From the NCBI GenBank assembly GCA_963930775.1, contig OZ005691.1, positions 5,205,000 to 5,268,999 of the forward strand: a stretch of DNA of 64,000 nt, in the 5' to 3' direction. The notes beneath the pieces are model-generated. The model was not told where the DNA came from, made no database searches, and saw nothing but the letters and a program-made list of their open reading frames with translations. This document shows positions 1-12,300 of the stretch, in pieces (the first letter of the stretch is position 1; every line of letters starts with the position of its first letter). Made by a program: the position numbers and the translations under genes. The stretch is from Cliona cf. orientalis (Eukaryota > Porifera > Demospongiae > Clionaida > Clionaidae).

Positions 1-3000
1 GATGAGGATTACAAGCCGCAATGATGAAAATATTTTCAGGAATGGGCTGCAAAGAAATTAAATGTAGTCATAATCAAGATTGGCATCAAATTGAATGTAA
101 ACGTTGACTACATTCACAGTATTGCATATTTAAAGTGTTACATTTATAATTAGTATAAGCAGGGGAGCTAGCTTCGCTCGCCTGATCTAATCAACTGGCC
201 AAGAAACTTATTAGCTTGCTCTCCATCTTTCTCGCAAGACTTGTGAATGCAAAAAGCCAAATACAGAATCTACTACCTACGTGTTGATGACTTGGGAAGT
301 ATCTTCTCACAAATCAAATTTCCTAGCTAACTGCTGGCCACCGAATGTAAGCCGAGCCCGGGTGAAAAAGACGGCGTTATTTGGTGAATTTCTGCAGATT
401 AACACAGTATTTCATTGAAATACCCTGCAAATTTCACATGGTTTTCCCATCGGGAAAGATCCCTTACCTACCAAAAACCGCCGATGACCGTACTTATTCA
501 CCCATTTCTCGCTGCAGACCGCCGGGTGTCACACGACCGTCCAAGTGTCATGATTGCTGATCGTGGAAAGGTGAGAATATCAGACGTTGACAGCCGGCGG
601 CGGGTAAAAAAGTAGCTACATGGCCCAAGACAAGGGTGGTGTCCATTTTCTTGACGTTGTCGTACTTAATCTCACAGGGCCAGCCCCCTTCACTAGTCAT
701 GCTCGATCGATGAGCCTCCAACCAATTGATACTCGATCGACAAGAGTAGCGGTTCTCTAGCATGGTCATGCAGATACATTGACAGCTGGCACGTACAAAC
801 AGTCGTTGACGATCGTCGACTGTGACCGACGGAAAACGATCGCTCACAGATCTGCAATCGTCGAGCGCCATCTATAAATCGCTGAAGCTAACTCATGAGC
901 AAACGTGCTGACTGCTGGCAGGTAGGTTTAACAAAGTGTCACTGAAGTTGCCGGGGTACAACGCGGGAAACCCACCGATTCTCGCGCTTCTTGTCGCAGT
1001 CGACGTCCAGTCAGTGGCGAGAAAGGGAGTGGCTACCGCGGTAGCCCGTGAATTAACGTGATGACCATGAAAACGTGCCGTCCTTTTCACCCAAGAGTGC
1101 CCATTGTTGCCTGGTTTTGTATAGTCTGTCCAAGAAGCTAGAGTTTGTAATATACCGTTGTTATGTTTTTGCTATGTTCTTGCTAAGTACAATATATTTC
1201 ATATTACACTAACTACAAATGATATTACACTAACTGCAAGCATGCTTTAGGCACGAGTAGAATCAAACATAAAATAGGACTGGTCCCCTAGAGTGTGGAG
1301 TATAGGGCTATGTATAAAACTCCTTAAATGGAGCGTACAGCAAACAAGGTGAGAAGACAAACATTCATTTGGAAGCATATGCATGCTCAGGCCTGGGTAC
1401 GCAGAGGTCAGAGCGTAATCACGTGCGCGCCATATATCCCTACGCGTTTAGTCACATGATCGTGATAGTTGCTGTACAAAAGTTAAGTGGCAGTTGAGGC
1501 GGTGGTGAAATCATCTAGCTGAGGGCATCTATCCATCACACGAGGGAAGTATTCTATATTTCGAGTTATAATTCCATTTGGCACGACGAAAGATGGTTCG
1601 AGGTTGAAGATATTCAGGTAAGTATGGTCGCACGACCACCAGGTTTCTTACACTTTGTGCTACTGTAGCTTTGTCTGCCAACCGATCTGCCTGCCAAATG
1701 TGTTTCAAGCAGTTTGGCATAAGGGCTATCTACTGAGCCTATAGAGACCGCCATCCTGGTTGATCTAGACCACCGCCTCTTGCGATTTAGATATTCCAAT
1801 GGCCCTCGTTTATGACGTCATAGGATCTAGGCTAATTAGGAGGCGTGGCCGAAAGGTATTTCTGCGGTTTAAGGAAGAGTTGCTCTATCTCATGGTGAAA
1901 GTAAGGTGTCCATACCATGTTCCATTACAGAGATTTAGGCTGTCAAAACTATCCCAAAATACACTCTGAAACAGGTGTCCCAGTCCTTAACTGGCCTGAG
2001 TTGGACAGTCACATCGAACATTGACTGAGAGTCAGCAGCTACAGGAAAAGAACTACATGGTGGCTTGGGCATGACAGTACCTTGTGCTTCGTGCCCTTGG
2101 TTTTTGGTGCAATAAATGTCTTACACATCCCTCATTCCCGTGATAATAACTATTATTATGTAACAATCAGCCTTATGTGGTTAAAAATATAAGAAAGTAT
2201 TACATTGTGCTAATTCTTATGCAGTAAGGAAATTAATGTGCTTATAGTATTACAAAAAAATGGTGGGGAAATAAATACGTAGGGTACTTTGGTTTCGTTT
2301 CACCAAATTTTCATACTCACATAATCACTGGTTATTAGAAAACCGGCTATTATAATCCACATCATTAATCCTTAACTGGCTTGGTTAGTCATTGTGTCTG
2401 TCAGCTTGCTTGTTTGTCTGATACTATAGTAATTATATTTAGTAATCTTTGGTTTTTATATGTCATCTAGAGTTTGTTAAAAACACTTTCACTTTACTAA
2501 TAATATTATAGCCAGGCTCTTCCCACTTTTTCAGCATCATATAAGAAAAGCACGTAAAATTTGACGTGTAGAGATTTGGTTGTATTACAAAAACCAAATA
2601 ACTCAGTCCATACATTCTACTATTTCACGGTCATTATCTTTGTCTGGTATCCTACCAGTAAAGTCTCGGAAAATTATTGTGCAAGTCTTGGCCAGAGGGC
2701 AGCAAATTTGCCAAATTCCATTCTTTCTCAGTATCAGTATCAGTATGCAGTCTAACTCGAGATTACCTATAAGCTTCATGCCTTCCTGGACATTTATAAA
2801 TGCTCTTCATTCATAAATACCAAACATTTGCAAGACAGTACTTTTGCCATACCATGTAACAGTTTAAACAGATCTCTTTTCAAGCACATTCCATTACTAG
2901 GTCATTAAAGGACGCCATTTTGTTATAAATACATGTAGTGCACATGTTCAAAACCACCAGAACAATGTGCCTGCAAGTCAAGCATGAATCAAAGAACTTT

Positions 3001-3600
3001 TAACCTTCAGTATCTTTGAGGTGGAATAAAACTTCTTTTGCTCTTGATGTGTGTTGGTTAAATAGACTTTTTTGGGTCAGATTTGTGTCCTATGAATCCT
3101 GAGCTTCAATATGATTCCTGAATTGCCAGGGTTCACCCCCTAATACACTCCATTTTTTCAGTTGACATCAGAGTAGCATGATTTTCTAGACTTTTAAGGT
3201 TAGTCATCATTTTGACTACTGTTTGCGGTTTGTTATGAAGCTTTCAGCTTAGCAGTAGGCTAGCAAGGGTTGAACTAATGTCTGACGATTGACAAGAAGC
3301 GTTCTGGTGGCTGCTATAAAGATAAGAAGCCGTCGAGGATGCCATTGGCTATGCTCATCCAAGAAAGCAGTCCATTTGAGGAAGGTTTTGGTAAGTTTTG
3401 GATAACCATCAGATAAAGTGATACTTTAGCCTCAGTATTGTATGTTGTAGGCATCTATCAAAGCTCTTTTTAAGCTTCAGAGACTGAAAGTATGTAGGCA
3501 AGTACTCCATGTAGCTAAATGACATGGAATTTTACGGATAATGTATGACACATTGAGACCGTATACGGAAAATTGATCTGAGTTTCGCATGTACATACAA
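1..3600. other. Gene-free repeat-rich left end
   Basis: I see no supportable gene here. Positions 165-347 and 1091-1150 are two halves of a repeat (family R1) that is uninterrupted at 53040-53280. Between the halves lies an insertion of about 740 bp with inverted ends GGGTGAAAAAGACGG (from about 357) and its near complement ending at about 1090. The rest is AT-rich sequence without a convincing reading frame. The short open frames in it do not look like proteins and are treated as chance. Confidence 0.6.
350..1091. mobile_element. Foldback element nested inside an R1 repeat copy
   Basis: The left end reads GGGTGAAAAAGACGG and the right end reads CCGTCCTTTTCACCC, giving inverted ends with one mismatch. 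The flanks on both sides rejoin to the R1 sequence seen uninterrupted at 53040-53280, so this piece inserted after that R1 copy. It is more CpG-rich than its surroundings. No transposase is visible, so it is a non-autonomous element. The exact target duplication is unclear. Confidence 0.55.
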
Positions 3601-3702
3601 AGTTTTTGACATGGTGTGAGTGTGTCTATTACATACATGCACCGCCGACTACTGCTGAGTCGGCACCAACTGGCAATGAAATGAGTACAGTGGCACCTAC
3701 AG

Positions 3703-4690
3703 GTGGAATTGATGGTCTCCCTCCCGGTGATGGCAGCACTACCGAGACTGCAAGCGATGCTGAGACTACTACTGGTCATACAGAGCCGGCAACTGAAACT
3801 AGTGGTGAGGCAAGTCACTCATGTTTTGTTGGAAAAAGTAACCAAACTTCTGCAAGTCCAGACTGAAGCCATGACTGAAGCCGGAAGAGGGTTTTTTGTC
3901 ACAACACGTGCACAAAGCAAACGTAGAGCTCAGGAAGAGCAATTTCAGCAGGAGAAAGAGAAAATGTCTGGAGTAACCCCTTCTAGCCTCGATAGTGAAC
4001 CCAGTGACAAGTTTGAATCATGGATAAAGGATCTCGACAGTGACCTATTTGAAGGGGGAAGAGTCAAGCGAATTCTGACGAGGGGACAGAAGAGAAAGAA
4101 CAGACAAGCGCGCTGGGAGGATAAAATTCAGACCAGTGATGCACCTACCACAGATGCAGCAGGCAATGTCTCCAAGTCAGATGATGACGAGAGTGAAGAC
4201 TACCTTCCAAAACATGCTCTAGACATCAGTGCTGATGAGTTGAAAACACTGCAAGCCACAGACACAACTTTGGATGCCATCAGAGAAGCAGCAGAGGGAA
4301 ACTGTTCCTCAGCTGGAGTGGGATTCTTCAAGAGAGATGGTCTATTGTATAGAAAGTGGACCCCACCAGGCCGGAGTGGGCAACAGATGGAGGTGGAGCA
4401 GCTTGTTCTTCCACAGCAGTGTAGAGGTACAATACTTACCTTAGTTCACAGTATACCTCTGTCAGGTCATTTAGGAAAAGATAAGACTGCCCGTCGTATC
4501 CTCCAGCAATTTTATTGGCCCACACTGTACAAAGATGTTGCAATCTATTGTAAATCTTGTCCGAGTTGTCAAAAGTCTGCCCATACGAGGAAGCAACGTG
4601 TTCCAATCGTCCCTTTGCCAATCATCTCTGAGCCTTTCTCTAGGATTGCAATGGATATCGTGGGACCACTTCCAAAATGCTCGCCAAAAG
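3703..4690 (+). pseudogene. Ty3/gypsy-type pol remnant: RNase H-integrase linker, integrase zinc finger, start of core
   Basis: The frame contains the FVTTRAQSKRRA-type linker that usually separates RNase H from integrase in metavirus pol. It is followed by an acidic stretch and an H2C2 integrase zinc-binding domain: GHLGKDKTARRIL, then YCKSCPSCQK. The integrase core begins at MDIVGPLP (about 4651-4674), carrying the first catalytic Asp, but breaks off a few residues later. The rest of the core is missing. An overlapping Ser/Thr/Glu-rich frame upstream (3606-3866) may be part of the same polyprotein after a frameshift. This is a dead retrotransposon fragment with no LTRs seen. Confidence 0.75.
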
Positions 4691-5062
4691 AAGTTCCAGG
4701 CTAGTGACCAAGTACTTGTGTTACTCCCAAGTTCAAACAGTAAGCTACTAGCCCAATGGCAAGGCCCATATGAAGTGGTTCGACAAGTGAACAAAGTGAA
4801 CTATTGCATCAGAATGCACGACAAAAAAAAGAAACTGATATGGATGGAGAGACTTAAGTCAACAAACAATTGTCTAGCGAGATGGAGCCTTGCACTCCAA
4901 CTATACAACTTCCAAGTCATTCACAAGGCTGGCAAGCTGAATGAAAATGCTGATGCCTTAATTGTCAAGAGCTCCAACAAACCAGTAGTTTGTTGTCAAA
5001 GAAGGGGAAAGGAGTGTGATGGACTAGAACGTATGTATATGCATGGTTGTACTTTATGCTGA
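4691..5062 (+). pseudogene. Ty3/gypsy-type pol remnant: integrase C-terminus joined to an RNase H tail, out of order
   Basis: This begins directly after the interrupted integrase core, in another frame. It carries the integrase C-terminal GPY/F module (WQGPYEVVRQVNKVNY). Next comes a segment like the end of RNase H (ARWSLALQLYNFQVIHKAGK, then NENADAL). In an intact gypsy element RNase H precedes integrase, so the order is scrambled and the integrase core between the two pieces is deleted. The frame ends at a stop at 5062. This is best explained by deletion plus rearrangement or by a join of two fragments. Confidence 0.7.
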
Positions 5063-5880
5063 CTGTAACCTCCTTGTTTGTGCTAAGCTGCTGACTGTAG
5101 CCTGATGTAAGATGTTTTCACTAATTACTTTTGTCATGTGTTCTTAGGTAATACTTTGAATCTTTAGGTGTTAATTTGTACGTTGAACTACTTAGACTCA
5201 GTGACTTAATTAAGCCTCGGCTGTAGGCTTATGGTAGTCATTCTGTGTATGCGTGTGTGTGTGTTTGTGTGTGTGAGTTTTGTATATCTCTGTATTTCCT
5301 ACCCTTCTTTAAATAAAATATAATTTTAGTGTTCAAAGGATTTTGAGCACGACACATATAAATGTGCATAAGCTAACTGTGCACATCAGCTAATCAGCAA
5401 CTACTACCTTCAAGTGATAAAAGAATAGTGATGCAGAATTGATACTGCATAGATTTTCCATACTTGTTCAAGCTACGTGTGTAATGGTGAGATTTCTTGC
5501 TCTGCTTAAACATTAAATCTCCAGATTATCAATAGGAATGATAAAGAACAGTCAACCTCGTCTTTAACTTTGCTCAAAACTCAGTGACTTGCCTGGGGGG
5601 CCTCTCAAAAATACAGTGCTTTGTGCCGCCCATTCTGAGAAATTTTTTCAGAAATATTATACACACATTCACAGCAATCTTAGAGGCCACATTAATTTTG
5701 CTATAGCAAGTAAGTACATTAATCCTAGAAAGCTCACATTTCCATCCAATGTTCTGTCCACAATAAGTTCCTTCAACAACCCTACACACGAAGAAGTATT
5801 TATCTCATCCAAGAAAACCTATATAAAATAGTCACTGGTATAAGCAAAATCATGATTTAACTATTACTACATTGATATAC

Positions 5881-6366
5881 AGTAACAAAAGGCATCTTGA
5901 TAGAAGGAGTAGGCCACAGTGCCCTCAATTTTGTTGATATAGCAGAAGCTCCAGCTGACAGATTGATACTGGAAGGTTGTGGTATATTTGGTTCAAAACT
6001 TGCACCTGATGGATGTTGTTGAAGTGGTGGAGTGCTGGAATCATCAGAATCTGATGTATCTGATGAAATACTCAAAGGAGGAATCTCATAAAGACTACGT
6101 GCACTGTACATCAATGGGAATTTTGTACGATGGAAGAGAGGTCCTGTAGACTCTTTGGCAAGAGTCCTTACTACTGGAGTCACAAAATTTGATGATTCTT
6201 TTCTGTAACTACTCTCATATGATGCTTTTAAGACCGTGGCTTGCTGAAATGCAGATCTTAGTTTCTCTTCAATATCTCTAGGAGTCATAGCAGCATGCAT
6301 GCTAATTTTATGAAAAGTAGAAGCTGGCTGTGCAGTTAAGATGCAATGCAGAAGGTCAGCTACAGC
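5881..6366 (-). CDS. RNF213-like: RNF213-like exon 16, last exon seen
   Basis: 162 codons, phase 0 to 0. The acceptor is atttattgcag. The donor is probably GTATAT after MPFVT, because the open frame then runs only eight more codons to a stop at 5857. The product has TFHKISMHAAMTPRDIEEKL, a stretch preceding Walker B in RNF213 AAA3. A Ser/Pro-rich insertion of about 90 residues follows. The expected FLDEVN-like Walker B should be on the next exon, which I did not find in 1-5880. Alternatively the gene is truncated here. Confidence 0.72.
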
Positions 6367-9300
6367 CTGCAATAAATATTGTGAAACATAATAGCATAAT
6401 CACCAACTTGATTGTTATGCAATACCTCTGGCCTTTTCTCTGTCTCTGCTTTATCAAACAGAACTTCAAAAGTTACATCGTTTTGCTCACTTTTAGGTGT
6501 AAGAAGTGCAATTGTAGGATCATTTCTCATTGGGTGAAGATGTTCCAATAGTTGGGTACACAGTCTGTTGTCAGAACCACAAGGTAACTGACACAGGAGG
6601 ACTAGACTGCTCTTGTCAATGACATTGTCATCTCCTCTGTTGGATGTAATATTCCCCATCACATCTATGCATGCCTGCTCAATAAACATCATTGTATTTT
6701 AACTATCAGAATTTTTGGCATACAACACTGTTTACCTGATAAGTTGATGCATCCAATCCTTCAATCAATTCAATATTACTGACAATTTTCTTGAGAAACT
6801 CTATAGTCCTGTCTACCTGCTTTTGTAACTCTAACAAAATTGATTGATTCCAGAGTTTGGATAACATTTCGACTAATGCTGTTTTCCCCACACCAGTTTC
6901 ACCTTCAATGATCACAGGAACACCACACATAAATCTTTCATGAATGTCCAACATTTTGATGGCATAATCAGGAGTAAGGACATACGCTGAGTCATCAATA
7001 GCTGATAAATATTTGATCTCTGTTTCAGTTCCATCACGTTTCTTGACGTCAAGCTGAATACTCAGAGCTCGAGAAAGATACTCATCCAATATTTCACGGT
7101 CTCCAAGCTTACTGTATGTATAATCATTATTCTATGTTGGTTACTTTTAAAAATGATACGTATCATTGAAGACACTCACATCATAGAAGGAATTTCAACA
7201 CCAATTAGATCAAACTCTTTATCATTTAACTTCTCTGGATGTAGTGAAATCAGACCAAAGCTTCCACACCCATCTTTGAAGTCATAAATTAACTGTATAT
7301 CATGCATGCAAAGAATGGCACCCATTTAAAGTTTATGACAATTTAAGTAGTATAATTGGATTAGTTGTAATACTAACTACCATATTTCCTCTAAAAATTC
7401 AGCACAAAAAAGTAACCTTGTCCAACTTTTAAAGGCAAACACTTAACATTATGATAAAACTTCACCACATCACAAGCAGCTATATTCACTGAATGTACCT
7501 CAGTCGTACCGCACGACACTGATGTATGAAAACATAAGGTCATTAACAGCTCACGCCAGCATGCAAAGCAAGCCACAATACAGGACATCCCCCTCTGCAT
7601 GAACATGGCATGAGGGTATAGCACACATGAACACTACAATTACAGTGCAGAAATGCATGTATAGACGAATTCAACAAACTAGACTTTCATGAAGAGAGAT
7701 TTCACAGACACGACCTCATCACAGTCGATCCTCAAGAGCTTTCGTTCACAGAGATGAACTTTGGCTCTCACACAATCTCAACAGACTGAGCTAGATCGCT
7801 AATTAAACATCCTCCACACTGCATGCATGCCATATAATATAGTGCTACTTATAATATGGGATTACAATAGCCAAGTGAACGCATGGAGTTCAACCAGCAG
7901 TACTTGTCAAAGAAAGCAGTATGCAACTTTTAAGGTATTCACTTGATGCACGTATAAGTTACTCTACACATTTACCAATTTTCAAGTATCAGAAACCTTC
8001 TCTCAAGGCTCTGGAAGTTCATATAATTACCTCAAAAATTACCTCATAATTACACTATAGGTTTCATCATAATTATCTCATAACCACAGAAAACTAAATT
8101 GTTACTGGGGATGTAATCTGCATTTTCTTCCCGTTTATATCATAATATTATATGCATGAAGAACTTCGCTAAAAATTGAAAATTATTTTCCATCATTTGG
8201 GAAAGGGAATCTAAAAATTAGAAGTGCCAAATAATTTGAATTATTGTATTCACAAAAATTTATTGTATCATGTCATCCATAGGCCCTTTTTCTCAGCATT
8301 TTACTGTTTCATACTGAAAGCAGGATCACCTAGTATCTAAAATCATGTGTATGATGTATATGCGTTAAAAGACTTTCTAGCAGCAGGTGGGGTGCCTCAA
8401 AGCCACCAAGATCAGGAGCACTCACCTTACCAATGATTGAGAAGTACAATTTAGAGGCTTTGTTGTTGTTAAATATCATAATCACACTAGGGTAGTCACT
8501 AACATGCTTTTTTTAGAATTGTAGATCAGGACAAAGGCTTTGTTTTATGGCCATTTTAGTAGACTGCTACAAAACATCACACACGCATGATACCACCACT
8601 GAAAAGCGGCAAGAGCATGGGTATAAAAGTGCATAGAGTAGTAATTGACTATGCAAGCATGCTTATGTTAAATCACGCAGTGTACTTAGTATGCAAAGTT
8701 TTTCAACACTAGCGTATGCCACCAATTATCGACTACGAAATGAACTGAGTGCATAACTCCTCGCCTATAGGTTGCATAATACTGGGACTTGCACCAGAAG
8801 AAAGAGCACCCTTTACCGAACCCAAACTGTATCCATTTTAATATACCATTGCGAACAGATTAGTGGGGCGATTTCATGAGACTGAGACACCATCATCTGA
8901 CCAAAATAATATCAACCACCGGTATGTATTATCGACCTTTCATATGGTTTCTATGCATCAATTATCGACCAGTATGATAGACTTTACACTGTATCATTGA
9001 ACTGCTCTTTAATATCACTTTAATAATTGATTACACCCTACTCTTCTACTAGGCAATGCATCTACCTGAGCGATAGCATTGATATCTGTGTACTTTTGGT
9101 GTAGTACCAGGCTAAAGCGCACGAGCAAAGATAAGTTACGTTCTTGGACTTTCTGGACATGATCCTAGAGTATTGTTGGTCTGATCTACACACTCCCTAG
9201 GCTATTGCAGTAGAGTATATAGTAGCACAAATACACATGGCCAGGCGGTGATTCTGGCCCACGCCCCCAAGTAGTCAACTGAACATGCGCACTTAGATTT

Positions 9301-12300
9301 TGGGGGTGGTCGATAAATGGTCAGGCCAAGGTCGGTAATATGTATCAGTCAATAATCGGTAGTGTACATTATCACTTAAAATAAAAATCAAACGGTTTGA
9401 CATAAAAAATAATGGTTCTTCTGCATCAGGTTTTAGAGTCTAAAACTTACATAAAAGAGTGCCCACCCAGCGTAAGCATTGCAAATAGGGAATTCCCATT
9501 GTCTAGCTTGCTTGAGAATTTGGTAAGATTGGTTTACACACACTACAAGCTACAAATTACACTGTTGCACAGTGGTTTACACTAGTACAAGATGTTTAGT
9601 CCACGATGTCACGCACTGCATTGGATGATACAAGCTGATAAGACTAAGGGATGGCTGCACTGCCTTTGATTGTCATAAGAATACACATTAGGACAAACTA
9701 TCTAGCCGAATAATTATAGGCTGGTTCCAAGAAGGTAACAAAAGATACATGTCATGTGAAGGACATAAAAATGTAGTCCAAAAATATTACAAGCAACATC
9801 CAAAGTACACACTTGAACTCTCAGTTTATGGTGCACATACTTACTGGTTAAGTTTCCTTATGACAAAACCAGATTCAAGTGATTCAGATTTGCTAAAACG
9901 CTAGCTCAACTGGCATATATATGGTACCATCTTTCATATGCAAATCTACGAGTAATGTTACCTCATTCCATATCCATGCACTATGGCTAGCACCTAGGAT
10001 CAAGAGTGACAAACGAATAGACTTAAAAACTTGCTAAGCACAGTGGCAGATTCAAGATTTATGAGTAGAGCTGCATATGTAATGAATTCAGATCACCCTT
10101 ACAAAATTTCTTCAATCGCAAAACTAATGTACTGAAGATCTGTCTGCCTCAAACAGCTTTTTCCTAATTAAAGTATTTGTTTTGAAGTTAAGGAGTGTAC
10201 CGTAGTCTCCTGGGAAAGTGCCCACTCCCGGTTAAGCGCCCAGGTAACTGTTTTGCCCAGTCGAATAGTAAGCGCCCACTCCCGGGTAAGCACCCAGGTA
10301 GGCTGCAGGGGCGGATCCAGGATTTATCAGGGGGGATCTTAGTTTAACAGTATGCGCGCGAATTTTAAGCCACGCCCACTTTGTTCGTTGATCACGCCCA
10401 CTTCTCACTCTTCGAGATCTTGTGATGCACTCCAAGACTTCAAATTGACCAAATATTCACTAAGAAACGCCAAGTAGGTGAGCTAAAGACAGAGGCTTTA
10501 GTACTGTAGCTAGCTAAAGGCATTGGGGGTTCCATGAAGCCTAAGTACTAGACAGCTAGTCAGAAAGGGGGGTTCGTCCGAGCCCATCGAACCCCCTCTG
10601 GATCCGCCCCTGGGCTGCACCTAGATCAACATGGCAAGCGCCCATCAAGAAAAACTTTCAAGATCACTGCCTCTACATAGCAATATCAAATACATAGCAA
10701 TATCAAACTCTAACGCAGTCGATGGGTCCGAAGATCACTTCACTCAAGAAGAAATCCCGAGGGATCTCAAGGACAGCGACGATGAAGCCGATCAGGAGGG
10801 TACTGGCGAAGATGACGATGTCGACGATCTCGATCCCTTGTCTGATTCAGATGACTAGCTAACTTTCTCTGGCAGCTTGTGTAGTTTAAACTTTTCTCTT
10901 TTTATGCATCTCATGGTAGAGTAAACTATCAATCATCGGTCATAATGAAAATTCGGACGCGTTTTCACGCACTTCCAGTCATGGGTTGGGTTAAGTACTG
11001 TGCCGCGTAGACACCCAACTGAAGTGGACATACACCCCACATTAGTAGCTCACAGCAGCAAATGTTCGTGGTCTTCGTAGTCAGTTGAATAAAGCGGTCG
11101 AAACTATCGAAAGTCGGACGGGGGTCGGACACCATGAAATTCTTGAATACAGCATGGATATGCAGCGTTGCGATCTTTCGTGACCTGATTGACTTGGCCA
11201 CGCCTATCAGCAAGCTAAGCGCATGCGCAATCGAGTGCATGAGGGCGGGGTCTGAACTCTGACATGACATGGATAAATGGAGATCCGGATCCGGGCGCGC
11301 CGTGCGCGTACGTGTACGCGCGCGCGCACGGTATAGGGCTACCGCGGGTACCGGCTATGGGGGTACGCGGCATAGCGCATACGCGATGCATATGCGCGCG
11401 CATGCAATATGCATCACCACGTTTTTCTCTGAGAGACGCAGGTGAGTGAAATCTTTGCTAATCCTTAAGTTTATGCCATATTTTTATCCCCAAAACTCTC
11501 GATTTCTTTTCCTTTTAGGTACAGCATCCAAATTGATTCGATTTAATATGGTTGTAGGTAAGCCTTTATACGTATTATGTTGCTAAACCTTTTTTGTATT
11601 GTGCATGTGTGTGTGGGGGGGGGGGGACGTATATAGTTATTGCAGTTTATTGATTGTTATTGAGCTTATTAGTTTAATTATAGTGGGTACACTCAATGTC
11701 ACGGTACAGTCCATCACTAGTTTCGTGAGCCAAACCTTCACAGTCACTAGCCTTGTCCCCACGTTCTCATGGCTGAGAGGAAAAGAAAGCCTGGTAATGA
11801 CTGCATGCGCATGCGCGAACCCTTACCAACAAAACATGGCAAGCCCGTTTTATAATAAAAGTGCCTTTCGAGGGGATAGCGCATTTGAGTGATTTAACTC
11901 ATTTAAGTCTCCTAAGCCCTGTTTACACGTACCAAACCAGTTGAAACGGAACTGGATTAAACCGTGTTTACATGCACATTTGACCCGAGTTGATATATTC
12001 ATAGCCCACTACTATGCACGTCACCCACTTTTAATCCACATCAGGATGTGGGTTACAACCCGGGTTAACTAGTTTGGTTGACAAGTGGATTAGTGTGTTT
12101 ACACACAAGCGAGTTGATTTAATGTGGATCCTGACCCCTAGGTGTGAATGGGGCTCTATACACCATAAGTAGCCGATGGTAAGATATTTTTCGAGTGCTT
12201 GAATAACTTTTGAGCTTGACTAGTAGTATATGTCCACGGATAGTATACGGAGATTTTGGCGCATGTGCATGCAGTCGTTACCAGGCTCTCTCCCCCCCCC

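Larger units (their letters stand above)
10198..11135 (+). mobile_element. Left inverted arm, pogo/Tigger-like element end
   Basis: This arm starts TACCGTAGTCTCC after a TA-type target and has subterminal AAGCGCCCA repeats. It contains a frame with an acidic tail (10631-10858) and then about 210 bp (10918-11135) that recur inverted at 24893-25105. The outer terminus also recurs inverted, ending at 25311. A 307-bp MITE interrupts it at 10306-10612. It is either the left arm of a 15-kb element or a separate insertion of the same element end. Confidence 0.5.

Noticed and set aside
548-871. 107-codon minus-strand frame
   Set aside because: It lies within a foldback insertion and has no recognisable motif.
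4651-4704. Intact gypsy integrase
   Set aside because: Only the first few residues of the core remain before the sequence jumps to the C-terminal module.
5574-5831. Opposing 71- and 80-codon frames
   Set aside because: No motifs and in the region left of the last RNF213-like exon; no splice signals in phase.
11599-11640. G-run and GT-rich frame as coding
   Set aside because: Homopolymer and simple sequence, probably length-unstable.
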